Of a stretch of DNA of 64,000 nt, positions 21,476 through 33,589 are shown piece by piece. A program made the translations under genes and the position numbers. The notes beneath the pieces were generated by a model. That model saw nothing but the letters and a program-made list of their open reading frames with translations. It was not told the DNA's origin and did not search any database. The stretch covers positions 682,001 through 746,000 of the forward strand of contig NJPS01000011.1 in NCBI GenBank assembly GCA_002946415.1, written 5' to 3'. The DNA comes from Rutstroemia sp. NJR-2017a BVV2. Its lineage: Eukaryota; Ascomycota; Leotiomycetes; Helotiales; Rutstroemiaceae. Every line of letters begins with the position of its first letter. Positions within the stretch are counted from its first letter, which is position 1.

Positions 21476-24418
21476 TCAAACTTGCAACGAGAACTCCCCG
21501 CTCAATTCCTTGCCCAAATCAACAACCACATCACCAACCTGGGTTCCGTCCGCTACATTTGCATTCACTGCAGAATGATGGCCATATCCACTACCTGAGG
21601 ACTTCAAACCCAAGAAAACAATCCTCTCAATGATAACTCCCGCATCATACCCATAGTGTCCATTGGCCGTAAAGGTCTTCCCATCAAACTCAAAGTTGAT
21701 CAAAGTATACCCCGCCTGTTCCAAGCTTACACCATCATCCAAGTACAGTTCTCCCTTCGCAGTACCGTCTTTGCCCACGGGAACTATGATCTCGAAGTTT
21801 TGCTTTCGGAGATCCTCGGTTGTCATGGCGCTGTTGATGCGTTGTGGGACGATGACACCGCCGCGGTAGTGCAGGGGAATGTCGGTTATGTTTTGGTCGG
21901 TGATGGTTATGGTGGAGCCATGGCCTTGGACGGTGGCGTGAGTGTAGAAGTCGTAGTAGATGTCGTTCGGGAGGTAGAGTGAGACTTCGGTGGAGTTTTC
22001 TTCGGTGACAGGGGAGACCAAGATGGAGGGGCCATAGAAATATTGATTTTCAAGCGCAAAGGTCTTGCTGTCGTGAGGGTAGATATAGAACATGGGGTTG
22101 ATAAGTGGAGTTCCGTCGACAGATTGCCGGTACATTGAAGTATAAATGTAGTCCAGAAGACGGTAGCGAATATCAATGACTTTCTTGGCAGCGACTGTGA
22201 CCGATTCCCAGCGATAGAATTCTTGAGGGATGACTGGTGGATAACCGTTATGGTTACGGTAGAATGGACTGAATGCTCCAAGTGTTGCCCAACGGGCGCA
22301 GAGTTGTTCATTGGTGTCTTCAGCGTAGCCACAAACATCGGATCCTACCATTGGAATCTGGTATATCGAGGCAAACGCAATCATACTACGCATTGACAAG
22401 CGATAATGGTCCCAATCACTAAAGTTGTCTCCTAGCCAGTGGCCTACTTTAGTACCAGCACCAACGAAAGTGCTGCGAGTGATGACGATTGGTCGTTCGC
22501 TGGGGCGGCGATTCAGCATGGCTTCTCTAGACGCGCTAGACATCACTGCTAGTGTTATTTAAAGCCATTTTATCAAAAGGTGTGCACTTACTGGTCCCAT
22601 AGAGGTTGTGAGTATCGTACATTGCTAAGCCATTCTGGTGGATAACATCAGTATTGATTGTCTGATTTGAGATACCTCCTTCAGCTGCATTCCATGAGGT
22701 TGTATATGCTGCCGCGTTGTGAATAGCATATTTGGGATATAGCAAGTCTCGTCCTGGTAGGCCAAGTTGTTGCCCGGTGGCTTGTCTTTTATGAATGACT
22801 TGAGATTTTGATGTGCGCTGAGACACTGACCGTCGTGTGCTAGTTGACGTGCAGTTACTTCCCGGAGGTTGAAAGTCACATGGGAAGCCCGGTAATGGTC
22901 GTGGTGGCTCCCTGACCGCTGGTGGATCCGGTGGAAATCCCACTGCCGATGCGTATGGATTGCTACATGGGAAGTAACAAGGGAAATTTGATGGCTCGTT
23001 CATATCAATCCATAACCCATCGATGTCAACTCCGTTTTCTGGATCAAAGAATATAGAAAATTCTTCATTCCAATAGCTCTGAACACCAGTGTTAAACCAA
23101 TCAGGAAAGACAGTAACACCAGGCCACACAACACCGAGCCAGAAAGACCCATTATTGCGCTTGAGGAAAATCTCATCTGCAGCACCTCTTTGGTATGGAC
23201 CGTATGGCTGATATGCAACTGCGGGGTCGACCATAAGCACTTGATGTTGGTTTCGTTCGTGTAAATAATGGTTGAGTTCCTGCATCATGTCTAGCGGGAA
23301 ACGCTCCGGGTCGAGAGAGAAAACCTAAGAATATTAGCTTTGTTGCAATGATTATGCCGCAAGTAACCCACTCTGCGCCTGTCCATATAATCGATGTCAG
23401 TCCACATAGTTTCCAGAGGGATTTCGGCTTTTGAGTAGTTGTAAACCGCTTCCGCAACATCATAAGCATCTTGATATCCATAACGGCAGTTGTGGAACCC
23501 AAATCCCCAGTAGGGCATCATTGCAGGAAGGCCCACAAGTTCTGCATACTGCTGAGAAAGATCGATTGGTGTCGGTCCTGCCATGAAATAGAAATCCAAG
23601 ACGCCACCAAGTGTGTTGTATTCCAAGTATTGATTTTTGCCGTTGGTATTATTTATCATAATATCCATGCCGTTCGAATTCATGAAAAGAACCCCGTGGG
23701 TGCCACCTGTTCTATGTTCAAAGTAGACTGGATGGTTTCCGTACAAATTTGTTCCTTCCGGTGTTCCATAAGCATCACGAGACCAGAGGGTACGAATGTA
23801 GTTGGTGGTGTTGAGACGAAGAGGATCGGTGTGCTCTCCAAGCCCGTAGAGGTTTGGGTTCGATGGAAGTTTGGTCCTTAACCTCAAATACTGCGACTCA
23901 AAAACGATGCTTGCAGCCGAGGTATCGAATAAAACTTCACCACTCTTCGCTCGTTTGATTGAGAAAGAGAATGGTGATTTGACGTAGTCAAACTTTATGT
24001 TTGCCTTGCTCGAATCGGTGCCACTTGATTCTGGACGAGGGAACACTGAGGCCGGAACTTGATAGACATTGTTCGCAGGGTCTTGGATAACGACATGAAT
24101 GCGATCGTCTGTTGGTGTTAGCAAGGAAGCTTATTGATAAAATAAATGAGACGAACCGGTTTCGTAAACTACTTCTAGAGTCAACTTTGTCAAATCAGTT
24201 CCGTAAGTGTTGCAGGCAGCCCCAGCAAGGCTCAAATCAGCCGTGAGAGTAGATCCAGTCGTCTTGATATTGGACGCTTTATAGCCCGGACATTTCGAAA
24301 GTGGTAGAGTGGCATTAGTAGTGACATTGGTTGCGCGTGGTAGATAACCAATGTTGGCTGCCGATGCCACTCCTGCCGTCAGTAGCAGCCAGGGAGTGAT
24401 GTTTACCATGATTGCCAA
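21476..24418 (-). CDS. Secreted GH31 alpha-glucosidase (933 aa)
   Basis: Releases glucose from the non-reducing ends of maltose, starch oligosaccharides and related alpha-glucosides outside the cell. Exons 24418-24157, 24108-23372, 23324-22592 and 22545-21476 join in phase to 934 codons; the introns are 46-48 nt. An N-terminal signal peptide is clear ([12 protein letters not shown], cleavage near residue 20-24). The catalytic nucleophile is Asp440 in [12 protein letters not shown] and the acid/base is Asp617 in [13 protein letters not shown]. Family landmarks include [23 protein letters not shown] and [10 protein letters not shown]. Many N-glycosylation sequons (NATL, NNTN, NGS) fit an extracellular enzyme. 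A fungal-specific insert lies at about residues 480-520 ([12 protein letters not shown]). Confidence 0.95.
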
Positions 24419-25832
24419 TTTTGTGGTAAAGGGGTTGATTAGGCCAAGTATTTGGGGAACTTCCAGCTCTTTATACTTGTTTTCCGTAGCTCAACGCGGG
24501 GAGAATTCACTGTTCATGTCAAGTATGCCCGTGACCGCATGGAACACCGCATTTCTATGGCTTGTAACATGCAGAGACTTGCAGCTCTTACCCCAGGTCG
24601 CGGGAAGCTTTAATTGGGAAGGCGCCACTTCTTCTGCATAGAGGTCCACAGCTCAGAGACTGGCGGGTCTCGCAGTCTCTCCTTCACCGACATCATAGGT
24701 CAGAATAACTCGAGATCATAATAAACGATCTAACAGACCGAGCCGTTCAGGGATTTGGCCGCGAAGGATGCATGCGGTAGGGTTCCTATTCGCACTTCGG
24801 GGCATATAAGTTGGTGATGAATAGAGACCGCAAGAATTAACGGGCCGATTTATGGTGTTTACCCCTCATTCCATGGCAATCCCCCGTCACCCCGCATATA
24901 GTTGACATGTCCTACCTAGTCCTACCTAGTCCTGCCCCACAAGCTGATTTTGCCGGAATTAGTTTGTCATAAGAGCGCAAAGGTATAGCTGAACAAGGAA
25001 AGCCGTCAGGACTTGCGAAGTTGCGTGGTGTGGGCTTGAAGCGATGCCTGTTGATGGCCAGGCCGTTGGAATCTGGGGATCGGAGTTGTTCGGTGCGAAT
25101 ATGGCTACACGTGAATATATCCTTCTGATACACTTGCGCCTGCATCTGGATTCTGTTGGCGAATTGTCGAATGACATGTTATGCCCGTGGTCGGTACGAT
25201 GCGAAAAACAACAAAGCTAAGTCGTGACCAGAAGAGACGAAGCTAGATGCGCCTCGGCGCATTGCAGGAGGAACCCCGAGATCACGTGGTCTCGAACCTC
25301 ATTTGATTCTCCGTCAGGTGCAGGTGCTGCAACTGTCTTTTGTTTACCTCATTTCGTTCCATACAAAAATGGACCAGAAATGTTCACTGCATTGGCTATC
25401 AGTTTTCAAGCTGCTTTTTAACACTGTATTCTACTATATGCAATGTCCGCTCGATTCTGTGAGTACAACAGGCAGATTGCATGCACCCTCCAACAAGCTG
25501 ATGTTGCAGATTCTAGTTTCACGCTGTGCTCTCTGCCACTCAAATTTCGGACTTGAGCCAAATGGTTACTTTTCTCTCTCTGAATTTGTCCTGGCCAATC
25601 ATTCTACAATTTCTCCGATGAGTTTGACAAGTGATACATGTAGCCATCCTCCTGATCTGAAACAGTGTCCCAAACTTGATCTTCGCTCACAGATTGGGGT
25701 TCCTTTTCCCGTTCCTGCACAAAGTTACGAAGCAGGCTCTTTCACATTAACACCTCTACGGTTTTTGTACATTTTATGAGGGTTTAGCAACCACACATTC
25801 TAGCCAAAGAAGATGACGCGGGCCGGCTCTTT
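24419..25832. other. 1.4-kb upstream region of GH31 gene; no gene supported
   Basis: Contains the GH31 promoter and the 3' region of the next minus-strand gene. A 158-codon plus-strand frame at 25303-25779 has no recognisable domain and was not accepted. A short direct repeat (GTCCTACCTA twice) occurs at 24908-24930. Confidence 0.55.
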
Positions 25833-26932
25833 TTAATCGACCTCATGAACCACTCTTTTGACTTCAAGCTCCACAGGCTCTCTTTCATCTCTCTCTCCAG
25901 GAAGCTCTACCACATGACCACCCGCCAATTCCAGCACGTTCTTAGGATAATCCAACTCCTGCAGCTTACGCTTCACCACTGTGGCATCTAGCTCGGGTTT
26001 GTCAAACGCTCTGGACTTCTCGTTTAATCTATTCTGTTTCCGTCGCCGATACCAAAACACGGCGATAGCACCAAAAGCACAATTCAGTCCCATGACGCTA
26101 CCGATAGCTATTCCAATTCGAGCTTTTTGCGATAAAGACTGCGGCTGCCTTTGATTGTTCTGAAGACTCTGCGGAACTGCACTAGAAGTCGGTCTGGCCG
26201 ACGCCACTACCTCGGAAGTAACAACGATGGTGACTTGGTTACTTTGTAGCGACGCAGACTTTGACTCAGTGAAAGTTAAGTTTGAAACCGATAGGATTGC
26301 TACTGTTGTAGAAGCCCCTGGGAGCGGTTGAAAAACAGTGGCAACTATGATAGTTGGGTCTGCCTTGGAAGTTGATGAAGAAGAGGTAATGGTCTGTGCA
26401 AGAGCGGTGGAAACAACAGAACTGGAACTTGGCACCTGCATCATCAATGAGTCAATCAACACTCATCGCGATGAAGATCGTCTAAGGAAGAGCGTACCAC
26501 ATCGCGAACGAAGCCAGACTGGCTGACGTAGACCACAGACGAGAAGGTGTATGTCTGCGGAGTCGCGTCTCTGATTCCGATTAAGAGAGAGAACGGCGTG
26601 TAAGATTTCGCAGGAGTCCACATAAATTGTGTTCCAGAAACAGCGACTATATTCGTTCGTCTCTTAGCTATGCCTTTCATTCAATAAGGGCTTCAGAGTA
26701 TGTACATACCCGCTATTCTTGTCGGCAATGCAGTGATAGACGACGACTTGGGATTCTTTATGTTGGGGTTATAAAGATTCATCAAGACATCGACTGGTCC
26801 ATTCGCATCTTCCCAGGTAATGGGGTACGGCTTAGCACCTGTGATTCCATCGAATGTAGTGTTTGGTGTGAAGCTAAGTGCGACGGACGAAGTTGCCAAC
26901 GCAAAGGTTAGCAAAGTTGGGAGAGCACCCAT
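25833..26932 (-). CDS. Ser/Thr-rich single-pass surface protein, Kre9/Knh1-like head (331 aa)
   Basis: Exons 26932-26710, 26667-26498 and 26435-25833 join in phase to 332 codons. The product has a signal peptide (MGALPTLLTFALATSSVAL), then a beta-rich domain with the motif NTTFDGITGAKPYPITWED and GTQFMWTPAKSYTPFSL, reminiscent of the Kre9/Knh1-type domain of fungal wall proteins. A Ser/Thr-rich stalk (about residues 135-205) follows, then one membrane helix (IGIAIGSVMGLNCAFGAIAVFW) with an RRRKQ stop-transfer, and a 60-residue cytosolic tail ending EPVELEVKRVVHEVD. The layout matches fungal wall-sensing or wall-organising proteins. Its neighbour at 27364-28296 is a diverged tandem copy. The first intron would be only 42 nt. 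Confidence 0.72.
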
Positions 26933-27363
26933 CTAAATGACGACCAGCGTGCATATAATGATAGCCTAGGAATTCCACGGGATTTATGCGACAAGTCGAG
27001 AATTAATATATGATGAAATAATAAACGAGGATGGTTCGGCGCTTGTGCTACGCCGCTCTCCTGCGTGTCAGGTTTGGGATCTGTCGCATATTATGCGGCT
27101 CATGCTTCGGAGCTCAATCTGGAATGGTTCGTAGTGGCACGACCGTTTTCAAATGCTTCTAGCCGCCAGTTGACTTCCAATTTCGTACTCACATGAAATA
27201 GACTTCTGCTGCTGACATTGGAAGAAAACACTCTACATAATTGGGGCGTTGAGAGTTCCAGAGATATTGCAGGGGGGCATGATATACACACACTATGACC
27301 GTCAGCCAAAATAATGTTAGGTGTTGCGGAGAATGTTAAATACATCGTGGAAGCTCTTTCTTG
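26933..27363. other. Spacer between tandem surface protein genes
   Basis: About 430 bp serving as the promoter of the 25.8-26.9 kb gene and the 3' region of its tandem copy. No element was recognised. Confidence 0.55.
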
Positions 27364-28296
27364 TTAGAGCCTTCGAATATCCATCTCAGATGGCTCTCTC
27401 AACGTCGGAAGCTCCATTACCCCACGATTTCCCGACTCCAATCTCCGCTCGGCTAGCAACATATCTCGAGTGACTACCTCGATCACTCGCGAGTCTATTT
27501 CTTGTCTGACATTTCCATTAGAATCGATAGCAACCACTGGCATTCGTCGCCGTTGCCGATATATCAGAACCAATATACCACTAAAAACACAGTTGACGAC
27601 CACGACCACGCTGAAGACTAGTCCAATACGCTTCCCGGGTGACATGTCGTTTACTTGCGTTTCAATGGTTGCGACGGTTGGTCCTCTATGAGCAGTAGCG
27701 CTACCGGTTGTCCCTGTGTTACTACTGCCGAGAGGGACCAGAGAACTGGTGCCCCCTATCCCATTACTACCAGTTATAAATGTGGATGCGAATTGTGCCG
27801 AAGTTGATATTGTGCTCTGCATCATCTGAGTCAGTGAGGCCGCTAAGATCCTTGACAGCTACCATACCACGACACGCTCAGGCGTACGTATTGTCATTCG
27901 AGTAGAGCAGAATGAACTTGCATCCCTGATGCTCACGCGCGCGGTGAATGGACTATCTGATGTGATGGGAGTCCACAAATATTGCGTCCCTGTGACGTTC
28001 CCTAAGACTCTGAGGTTAGTGCTGAGTAGTCTGAACAGGATATCATACTTGCTGGCTAATGTAGAACTCATAGACATCATTGCCTCCGTCAAAGTTCCAT
28101 TTTCGATTACCGCAAAGGTCATAATCCAGCTCACCAGTACGTTTACCGAACCCAGAGCGTTTTCCCAAGTTATCGGATATGCTCTACCACCTCTTACACT
28201 ATCAAATGTTGTATTGTAGGTGAAATCGATGGCCATCACCGGAGTCGCCATTGCGACTAACCACGCAACCGCAAGCACTAAAGAAGAATAAATCAT
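27364..28296 (-). CDS. Tandem paralogue: Ser/Thr-rich single-pass surface protein (about 280 aa)
   Basis: Likely exons 28296-28049, 28009-27868 and 27816-27364 (281 codons). The 39-nt first intron (GTATGA...CTAACCTCAG) is in frame, so an unspliced form of 293 aa is also possible. The signal peptide (LVLAVAWLVAMATPVMA) is followed by NTTFDSVRGGRAYPITWEN and GTQYLWTPITSDSPF, which line up with NTTFDGITGAKPYPITWED and GTQFMWTP in the neighbouring gene. A short Ser/Thr/Gly stalk, one membrane helix (IGLVFSVVVVVNCVFSGILVLIY) and a cytosolic RQRRR plus an acidic/basic tail complete the same plan. Sequence outside these motifs has diverged strongly, so the duplication is old or fast-evolving. Molecular role unknown; wall or environment sensing is inferred. 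Confidence 0.7.
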
Positions 28297-28862
28297 GGAA
28301 TATGTACAATAACGAAATACGACTCAGCAAAATTTGCACAGAACAATCAGACAACAGATCTCGAGCGCATCTTAATAGCAATACCGCTCGTACTAAAACA
28401 ACACTTGAAGCATCCGTTTTTTTCGTGGGTGCAACGCCTATCACGCCTCGCTCCTGCGTGCAGTGTTTGGAAGCTGCGGCATTTCTTCCCAAGACACGTT
28501 TGAGTGTCACGCGCACACAAATCCGCAGGCTATAAAACATAGGTAACACTTCAGACGGTGATATCTCGTTAACCTCTAGAACATGGTAAGTAATCACAGC
28601 GGCTCAACCACTTCCGGTGTCAGATCCAGTGCAATTGCAAAAGGGGAGAGTGCGCCACCGTCAACATGACCCTCGCATCTCGATACATAGAAAGATTCCA
28701 AGCCTTGTCTGTCAGTATCGACATGTTTCTATGTTCCTAATTTCTATCTTTGATTTATTGGGCTTTCATTGGTGTTTCAGTTTTCGCTTTAGGATTTTCT
28801 ACCTACTACCACCCAAACCAATACACCGCCAGAACCATCAATTGAATAGATTTCCAGCCCTC
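28297..28862. other. Intergenic, upstream of surface protein paralogue
   Basis: No gene supported. Frames on either strand are short and patternless. Holds the promoter of the 27.4-28.3 kb gene and the 3' end of the short-chain dehydrogenase gene. Confidence 0.55.
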
Positions 28863-29992
28863 TCAAACTGGCGGACCCCTCATCGACTTCACCATATGTC
28901 CAAAAATCTCCCTCCTCTTAACCTCAAAAGCTTCATAGGCCTTCTCCGACGTGCCGACCGGGATATCATCTTTCCCCTCCGTCAGCCCCTTCCACGCCGA
29001 CTCAGTGAACTCATCCAACGGCATGCCAAAACTGCTCCCGTTCTTGATATCCGGCTGGTGCTTCTCATCATGCAATTCCGTCTGCACCGCCGGCGGATAT
29101 ATCTCTATCACTTTCACATTCCCCGGCCCGTTCTTCATCTGCTCGCGCATAACTACAATCAGATGATGCAGCGCGGCTTTGGATGCGCAGTAATTCCCGC
29201 AGCGGGTGATGGGGACGAGGGCCAGGCCGGAGGTGGTGAAGATTAGAGAGGTGGGGGAGGAGAGCGATTGCAGGTGCGGGAGGAGATACTTGGCTAAGTG
29301 GATGTAGGAGATGTAGTTGGTAGTCAGTTCGAGGGAGATATCGTCCAGATCAATAGTCTCGGGTTTGGTGAAGTCGAGACCGCGCTGAATACCGGAGTTC
29401 AGGAACACACAGTCGAGCGTAGGGTGGGATTTGATGATCCTGTGGATATTGTCAGTACTCGTAGTCTTTAAATTTCGTCTCTGCATCCCCAGATCTCCAT
29501 ATTGCTCTTCCTGTCTTCCCAACATCGACATGCCCTTCCTCTATCTCAACAACCACCCCATCACTTATTCCCCAACTTCCCCCCTTCCACCTTCAATCCA
29601 CACCCCCGCCCAAACCCCCAAATTACAGAACCCCCGCCCCCTCCTCCCTAAAAAAAAAGAAACCGCCCAGTGCAACTCACCTCCCAACAAACCCCTCAAT
29701 TTCCCCCAAACGCGTAATATCGAACGCCACAGCCGAGACCTTCTCCTCCCCATGCTTCCTCACCAGCTCATCGAGATTCTCCTGGCGTCTCCCGACCGCG
29801 ATCACGTGCGCGCCGTGCGCGATGAATTTCTCCGCCAGCGCGAGGCCGATGCCCGAGGTGGCGCCGAGGACGAGGATCTGTGGGGTTTGGGTTTTGGTTA
29901 GAAGAGGGAGGTGGGAGGACGAGGGAGGGAGAAGGGAGGAGGGTAAGATGGGATAGAATGGGATGACGTACAGTTTTGTAGGGAAAGGACAT
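28863..29992 (-). CDS. Short-chain dehydrogenase/reductase (264 aa)
   Basis: NAD(P)H-dependent oxidoreductase of the classical SDR family. Exons 29992-29972 (seven codons, MSFPYKT), 29877-29681 and 29439-28863 join in phase to 265 codons. The cofactor motif is LGATSGIGLAL (about residues 11-21), with AVGRR after beta-2 suggesting NADP. The catalytic set is Ser in IFTTSGLAL and Tyr/Lys in NYCASKAAL. It resembles the DltE-type/oxidoreductase subgroup that carries IIKSHPTLDCVFLNSGIQ. The second intron is long (241 nt) and rich in C and A runs. The substrate is unknown. A cytochrome P450 gene on the same strand starts 2.5 kb upstream, but pathway linkage is only suggested by proximity. Confidence 0.88.
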
Positions 29993-30532
29993 TTTTTTCT
30001 CTCTTGAGGGTTTATGATCTTCTACAGTGCGAGACGAAACTTGAGCAGGACAGTCAAGTAACACAACGCATTATATATACATCCCGCTGTCATATCCCCA
30101 GAAAACGTAGTGACATGTATGGAATCCGGCTCGCCACTTCGATAATGATGTCGATTGGCGGAGATAGCGGACATTTCACACGGACAAATGAATTTTATGG
30201 GCCATGATTCTAGCTACAGTAGTGTCATGGAATGGAGACTGGCGGGCAGGTTTCGGTAGTTTGGGATGGTAATTGTAAAGGAGGTAAGTTTAGATTCCGC
30301 ACAGCCAATAAAAGCTAACTTGTTCCAGACTCATGACGCATTAGCGAGCGTGTCGTGGTGGGTTGGGGTCGACCACGTGGAGATGTGGCCAGACCAGAAC
30401 CAGACCCAGGGCCTCTACAAATCGCGCATTCAACGAACGGATAAAGAAGAATGGAAATAAGGAAAAGGAGAAGTATCACTAAACATCATGACAAAAGAAA
30501 ACACTCTGCTTTCCTTCGCCGACACTCACTAC
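29993..30532. other. Spacer between SDR and P450 genes
   Basis: About 540 bp containing the SDR promoter and the P450 3' region. No gene or repeat was recognised. Confidence 0.6.
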
Positions 30533-32507
30533 TTAGTCACGAGCGCGGAGTTTCACCACAAAATCCCGATTGTATGAAATCCCACCCACCACAACCCATT
30601 TTCCGGGATTCAAGACCTCGATATCAAAACGGCGGATAATCTGCTCGTGAAAAACACATCATGTCAGCTTCTATTCGGTGATTCTTCCTCTCGTGAATTT
30701 AGTCGCTCATTTATACAACCCAACTCACCTCAGGAATCAACTTAAACGTTTCCATAATCGCAAAATCTTTCCCGAGACAAACCCTCGGTCCCATCCCAAA
30801 AGCATACGTCGCAGCATCATATTCCGCCTCTTTGCCCTCTACCAGCCAGCGCTCTGGTCTGAAGCTATCGGGGTCCGGGGCGTAGAGATCGCGGTCACGT
30901 TGCACTGTGTATGCATTGCTTGTGATGTCTACACCGCCGGGAATATAGATACCGTCTATAGTTTTGCCTTCAGGTTGGACGATGCGGGCGAACCAGTTGG
31001 GGAACGGGGGGTTTAGACGGATGGTTTCTTTGACTAAAAGAGATGATCAGCTGTGACGTGCAATTCGGTTGTCAGGCCGCCTGGGTGAAAAGGTCGAAGA
31101 GCATTGTGAGTTGCGGAGAGGGAGCTGTGGGAAAATTGAATTCACATACTGGAGGCAGCGATGAATGGTAGGTGCGTGCGTGTTTCCTCATATTTCACAA
31201 GCGCGGACAGTAAATTGGAAGACTCCGCAGCAGAAAGCTCTTTTCTCGCTTTATCCAATGCACCTGGAGTAACAGTGAGGAATCGCATGGTGGAGCCAAG
31301 AAGAGTGCCTGTGCTATCAGCACCTGCTTGGATTAAGAGTGTCACATGGTTCTGCTTTTGTTGGCGACTTAATGGATGGCCGTCCATGCGTGCGTCAAGG
31401 CAACTGGTAAACTGTTAGTATGGCCACTGTCTCTATGTTCGATGCTTACTGTTGCAAGAAATCGGGCTTTTCGGATACAATCCCTGCGAAAGTTCCTTCT
31501 CTCGCTTGCTGACCTGGATACCTGCCTCTTTAATCAGATATCCCATGCCGCTGTGAATCTCTGGTTTGGGGATGAGTAGTCCAGCAAGTCCTGGAAGTTT
31601 CATAACATAATCCCGGAAGAAGGTAAATCTCTGTGACCAGCCTATAAAGTCTAAATCCCGTCTGAAACTCGCGAGAAGTCCTCGTTCGTCTCGACTATTT
31701 TCGACGAAGCCCCAGGGTTCGTTGAAAGTGAATGTGGTCATGATATCGGCTGCGAATTGTCTATTTCGAGTTAGTTATATCGACTGCGGGACTGCTAGCA
31801 ACCTACTCCAATTTATCGCAGAGAACAACCGCGGCATTTGCTTTTGCTTGCTCCGTCATTTTGGAGATGAATAACTGGATTTGATCATCTATCCTAGGTT
31901 CCCAATCGACCTTGAGTGAGCCGATCGACCACTGTTACAAGCATGTTAACGATTTTCTAATACCATTTGACCGCATTTAGGACGAATATATATAACAAAA
32001 GCTAGGATTCAGAAGCTAAATCGTCAATGACTTACCGGTGCAGCACCCAGTGCCTTTCTCAAAGGTTTATGTTCGACAGACGATAGTGTAGTAAACAGGC
32101 TTGGAGGTCCAAAACCTCCATGGCTGTACATGCCAGCCTTCTCATTACACTTGGGGTCCCAGTAAATTTCCCGAAGTGCAGAAGGCTTGGGAAGAAAGAT
32201 CGTATCAGGCTTGATGCGAATGGCAGATTCCCCTGCGAATATCAATTTAATATGCACACCGAATAGGAATGGATTGAAAATCCTAACCTCGATACTTTTC
32301 CATCAAATGATGCTGCCATTTCTGCTCGAGGTAAAAGTACGAGAGAAGTGCCAGAGGAATGGAAGAAACGCGTGAGTACCAGGGGCCAGGAAACTTGGCT
32401 AGTGGATGCAAGTATAGTCTATAGAAGACTGTATAGCATACTGCTGTCACTCCTCCAATGACGATGAGAGAGAAGATGGTTGTAGGGTCAGTCTTTTGCA
32501 GAAACAT
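30533..32507 (-). CDS. Cytochrome P450 monooxygenase (493 aa, eight exons)
   Basis: Haem monooxygenase anchored in the ER by an N-terminal helix (TIFSLIVIGGVTAVCYTVFY) followed by the proline-rich hinge LHPLAKFPGPW. Exons 32507-32288, 32232-32036, 31931-31807, 31760-31522, 31483-31450, 31403-31150, 31033-30729 and 30640-30533 sum to 494 codons. Family marks: I-helix AGADSTGT, K-helix ETIR (ExxR), PERW, and haem-binding FGMGPRVCLGKDFA with the Cys ligand. All conserved residues are present, so it is probably functional. The intron at 31484-31521 is only 38 nt, but the phase requires it. It resembles fungal pisatin-demethylase/benzoate-hydroxylase-like P450s. The substrate cannot be told from sequence; the SDR gene downstream is a possible partner. 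Confidence 0.9.
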
Positions 32508-33589
32508 CTTTTATCAAAGAGATGGTGAAGGACTGCTTGGATTCCGGGTTTCTTGCGATTGCAGAGGATGTCTGTCTCTTCTATCTCTTCCCTCTAGGAA
32601 CGAAGCAATGCTTATGTAGGCAGGTGAAGGCCTGCTGACTGCAATATTTCGTCATATTGGGTCCTGCAGTCGTACTCCTCGCATGGACGTATAGATAGAT
32701 AATGTATGGATGACTTCCCACCATTCTGAACATAAACGTGCGTGAACAGATAGGGAATTTTACTCGCTGCTTCATTTATCCTTTGCGGTGGGATTGACCG
32801 GTTGCAGTAGGATCTAGCTGTCTGTTAAAGCGGCAGTCTAATGCATCGAGTGCTTTTGCCAATACCGAACGAACTATTGTGCCGAACCCCTCACGAGCAT
32901 GTCGCACAGTGTCGCACAGTGTCGCAGCGCATCAAATCGATCGGAGATGCGTCTAAGTGATGACAATCAACAGCTATGTACAAGAGAGCTGATACGGCAG
33001 GTCATGCAAAATCGATTCTGCGAGAAGCCGACGTCAATCTGCAGAAACGAAGGATGTGTGATAGTTTCCTGTCGCTACCCGTCTTCAGATTAACCCGAGG
33101 TCTTGGAAGGTCTCGCATTCATTGAGTTTGGTAGTTGGTGAGACGAAATGCCGTTGAAGTGTCCGACTTGGAACGTTTTTCCATTCTCAAATAAGATTAC
33201 ATTCGAGGGTGTTGATGTTTTCGCTGTGCTCATTTGCCCCACCATTTTTTGAGGGGAAAGGTAGGATAGACAGGATACGACACAGGACGTCACGTTTTGC
33301 GTTCCTTCCCAATCCGTGTTTGGGGCTATGAGCAAGGCGGAAGCTCACAGTTCCAAGTCAAGTCGGCGTGAGGTAAATATTACGTGACCTCAATACGTCT
33401 TCCACCAGTTCCTCTTTAACCAATAAGTCTCCATTTTCAACCTCAATCAGTCTTTCTTTTCGACCTCAACCAGTCTCTCTTTTCAATCGGAGAAGCATGG
33501 TGACGCTCTTTCTCTGAATTCACCATTCTCCTCGGTTTCAGTGACTTTCCCTTTCACTTTTACTTTCAATACAGCATCGTTTTCGCAAA
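32508..33589. promoter_or_regulatory. Divergent promoter region of P450 (-) and DUF3405 gene (+)
   Basis: About 1.1 kb. A short direct repeat GTCGCACAGT occurs twice at 32900-32919. Pyrimidine-rich tracts (CTTTCTTTTCGACC / CCAGTCTCTCTTTTC) lie 70-180 bp upstream of the plus-strand start, as is common in fungal promoters. No gene was seen. Confidence 0.5.

Noticed and set aside
25303..25779. 158-codon plus-strand open frame upstream of the surface protein gene
   Set aside because: No recognisable domain, mixed composition, no splice partners and a poor start context; it sits in what must be intergenic/promoter sequence.
30533..32507. P450 as a member of the RiPP cluster
   Set aside because: It lies more than 20 kb from the precursor, with INO1, the LIM gene and other housekeeping genes between.
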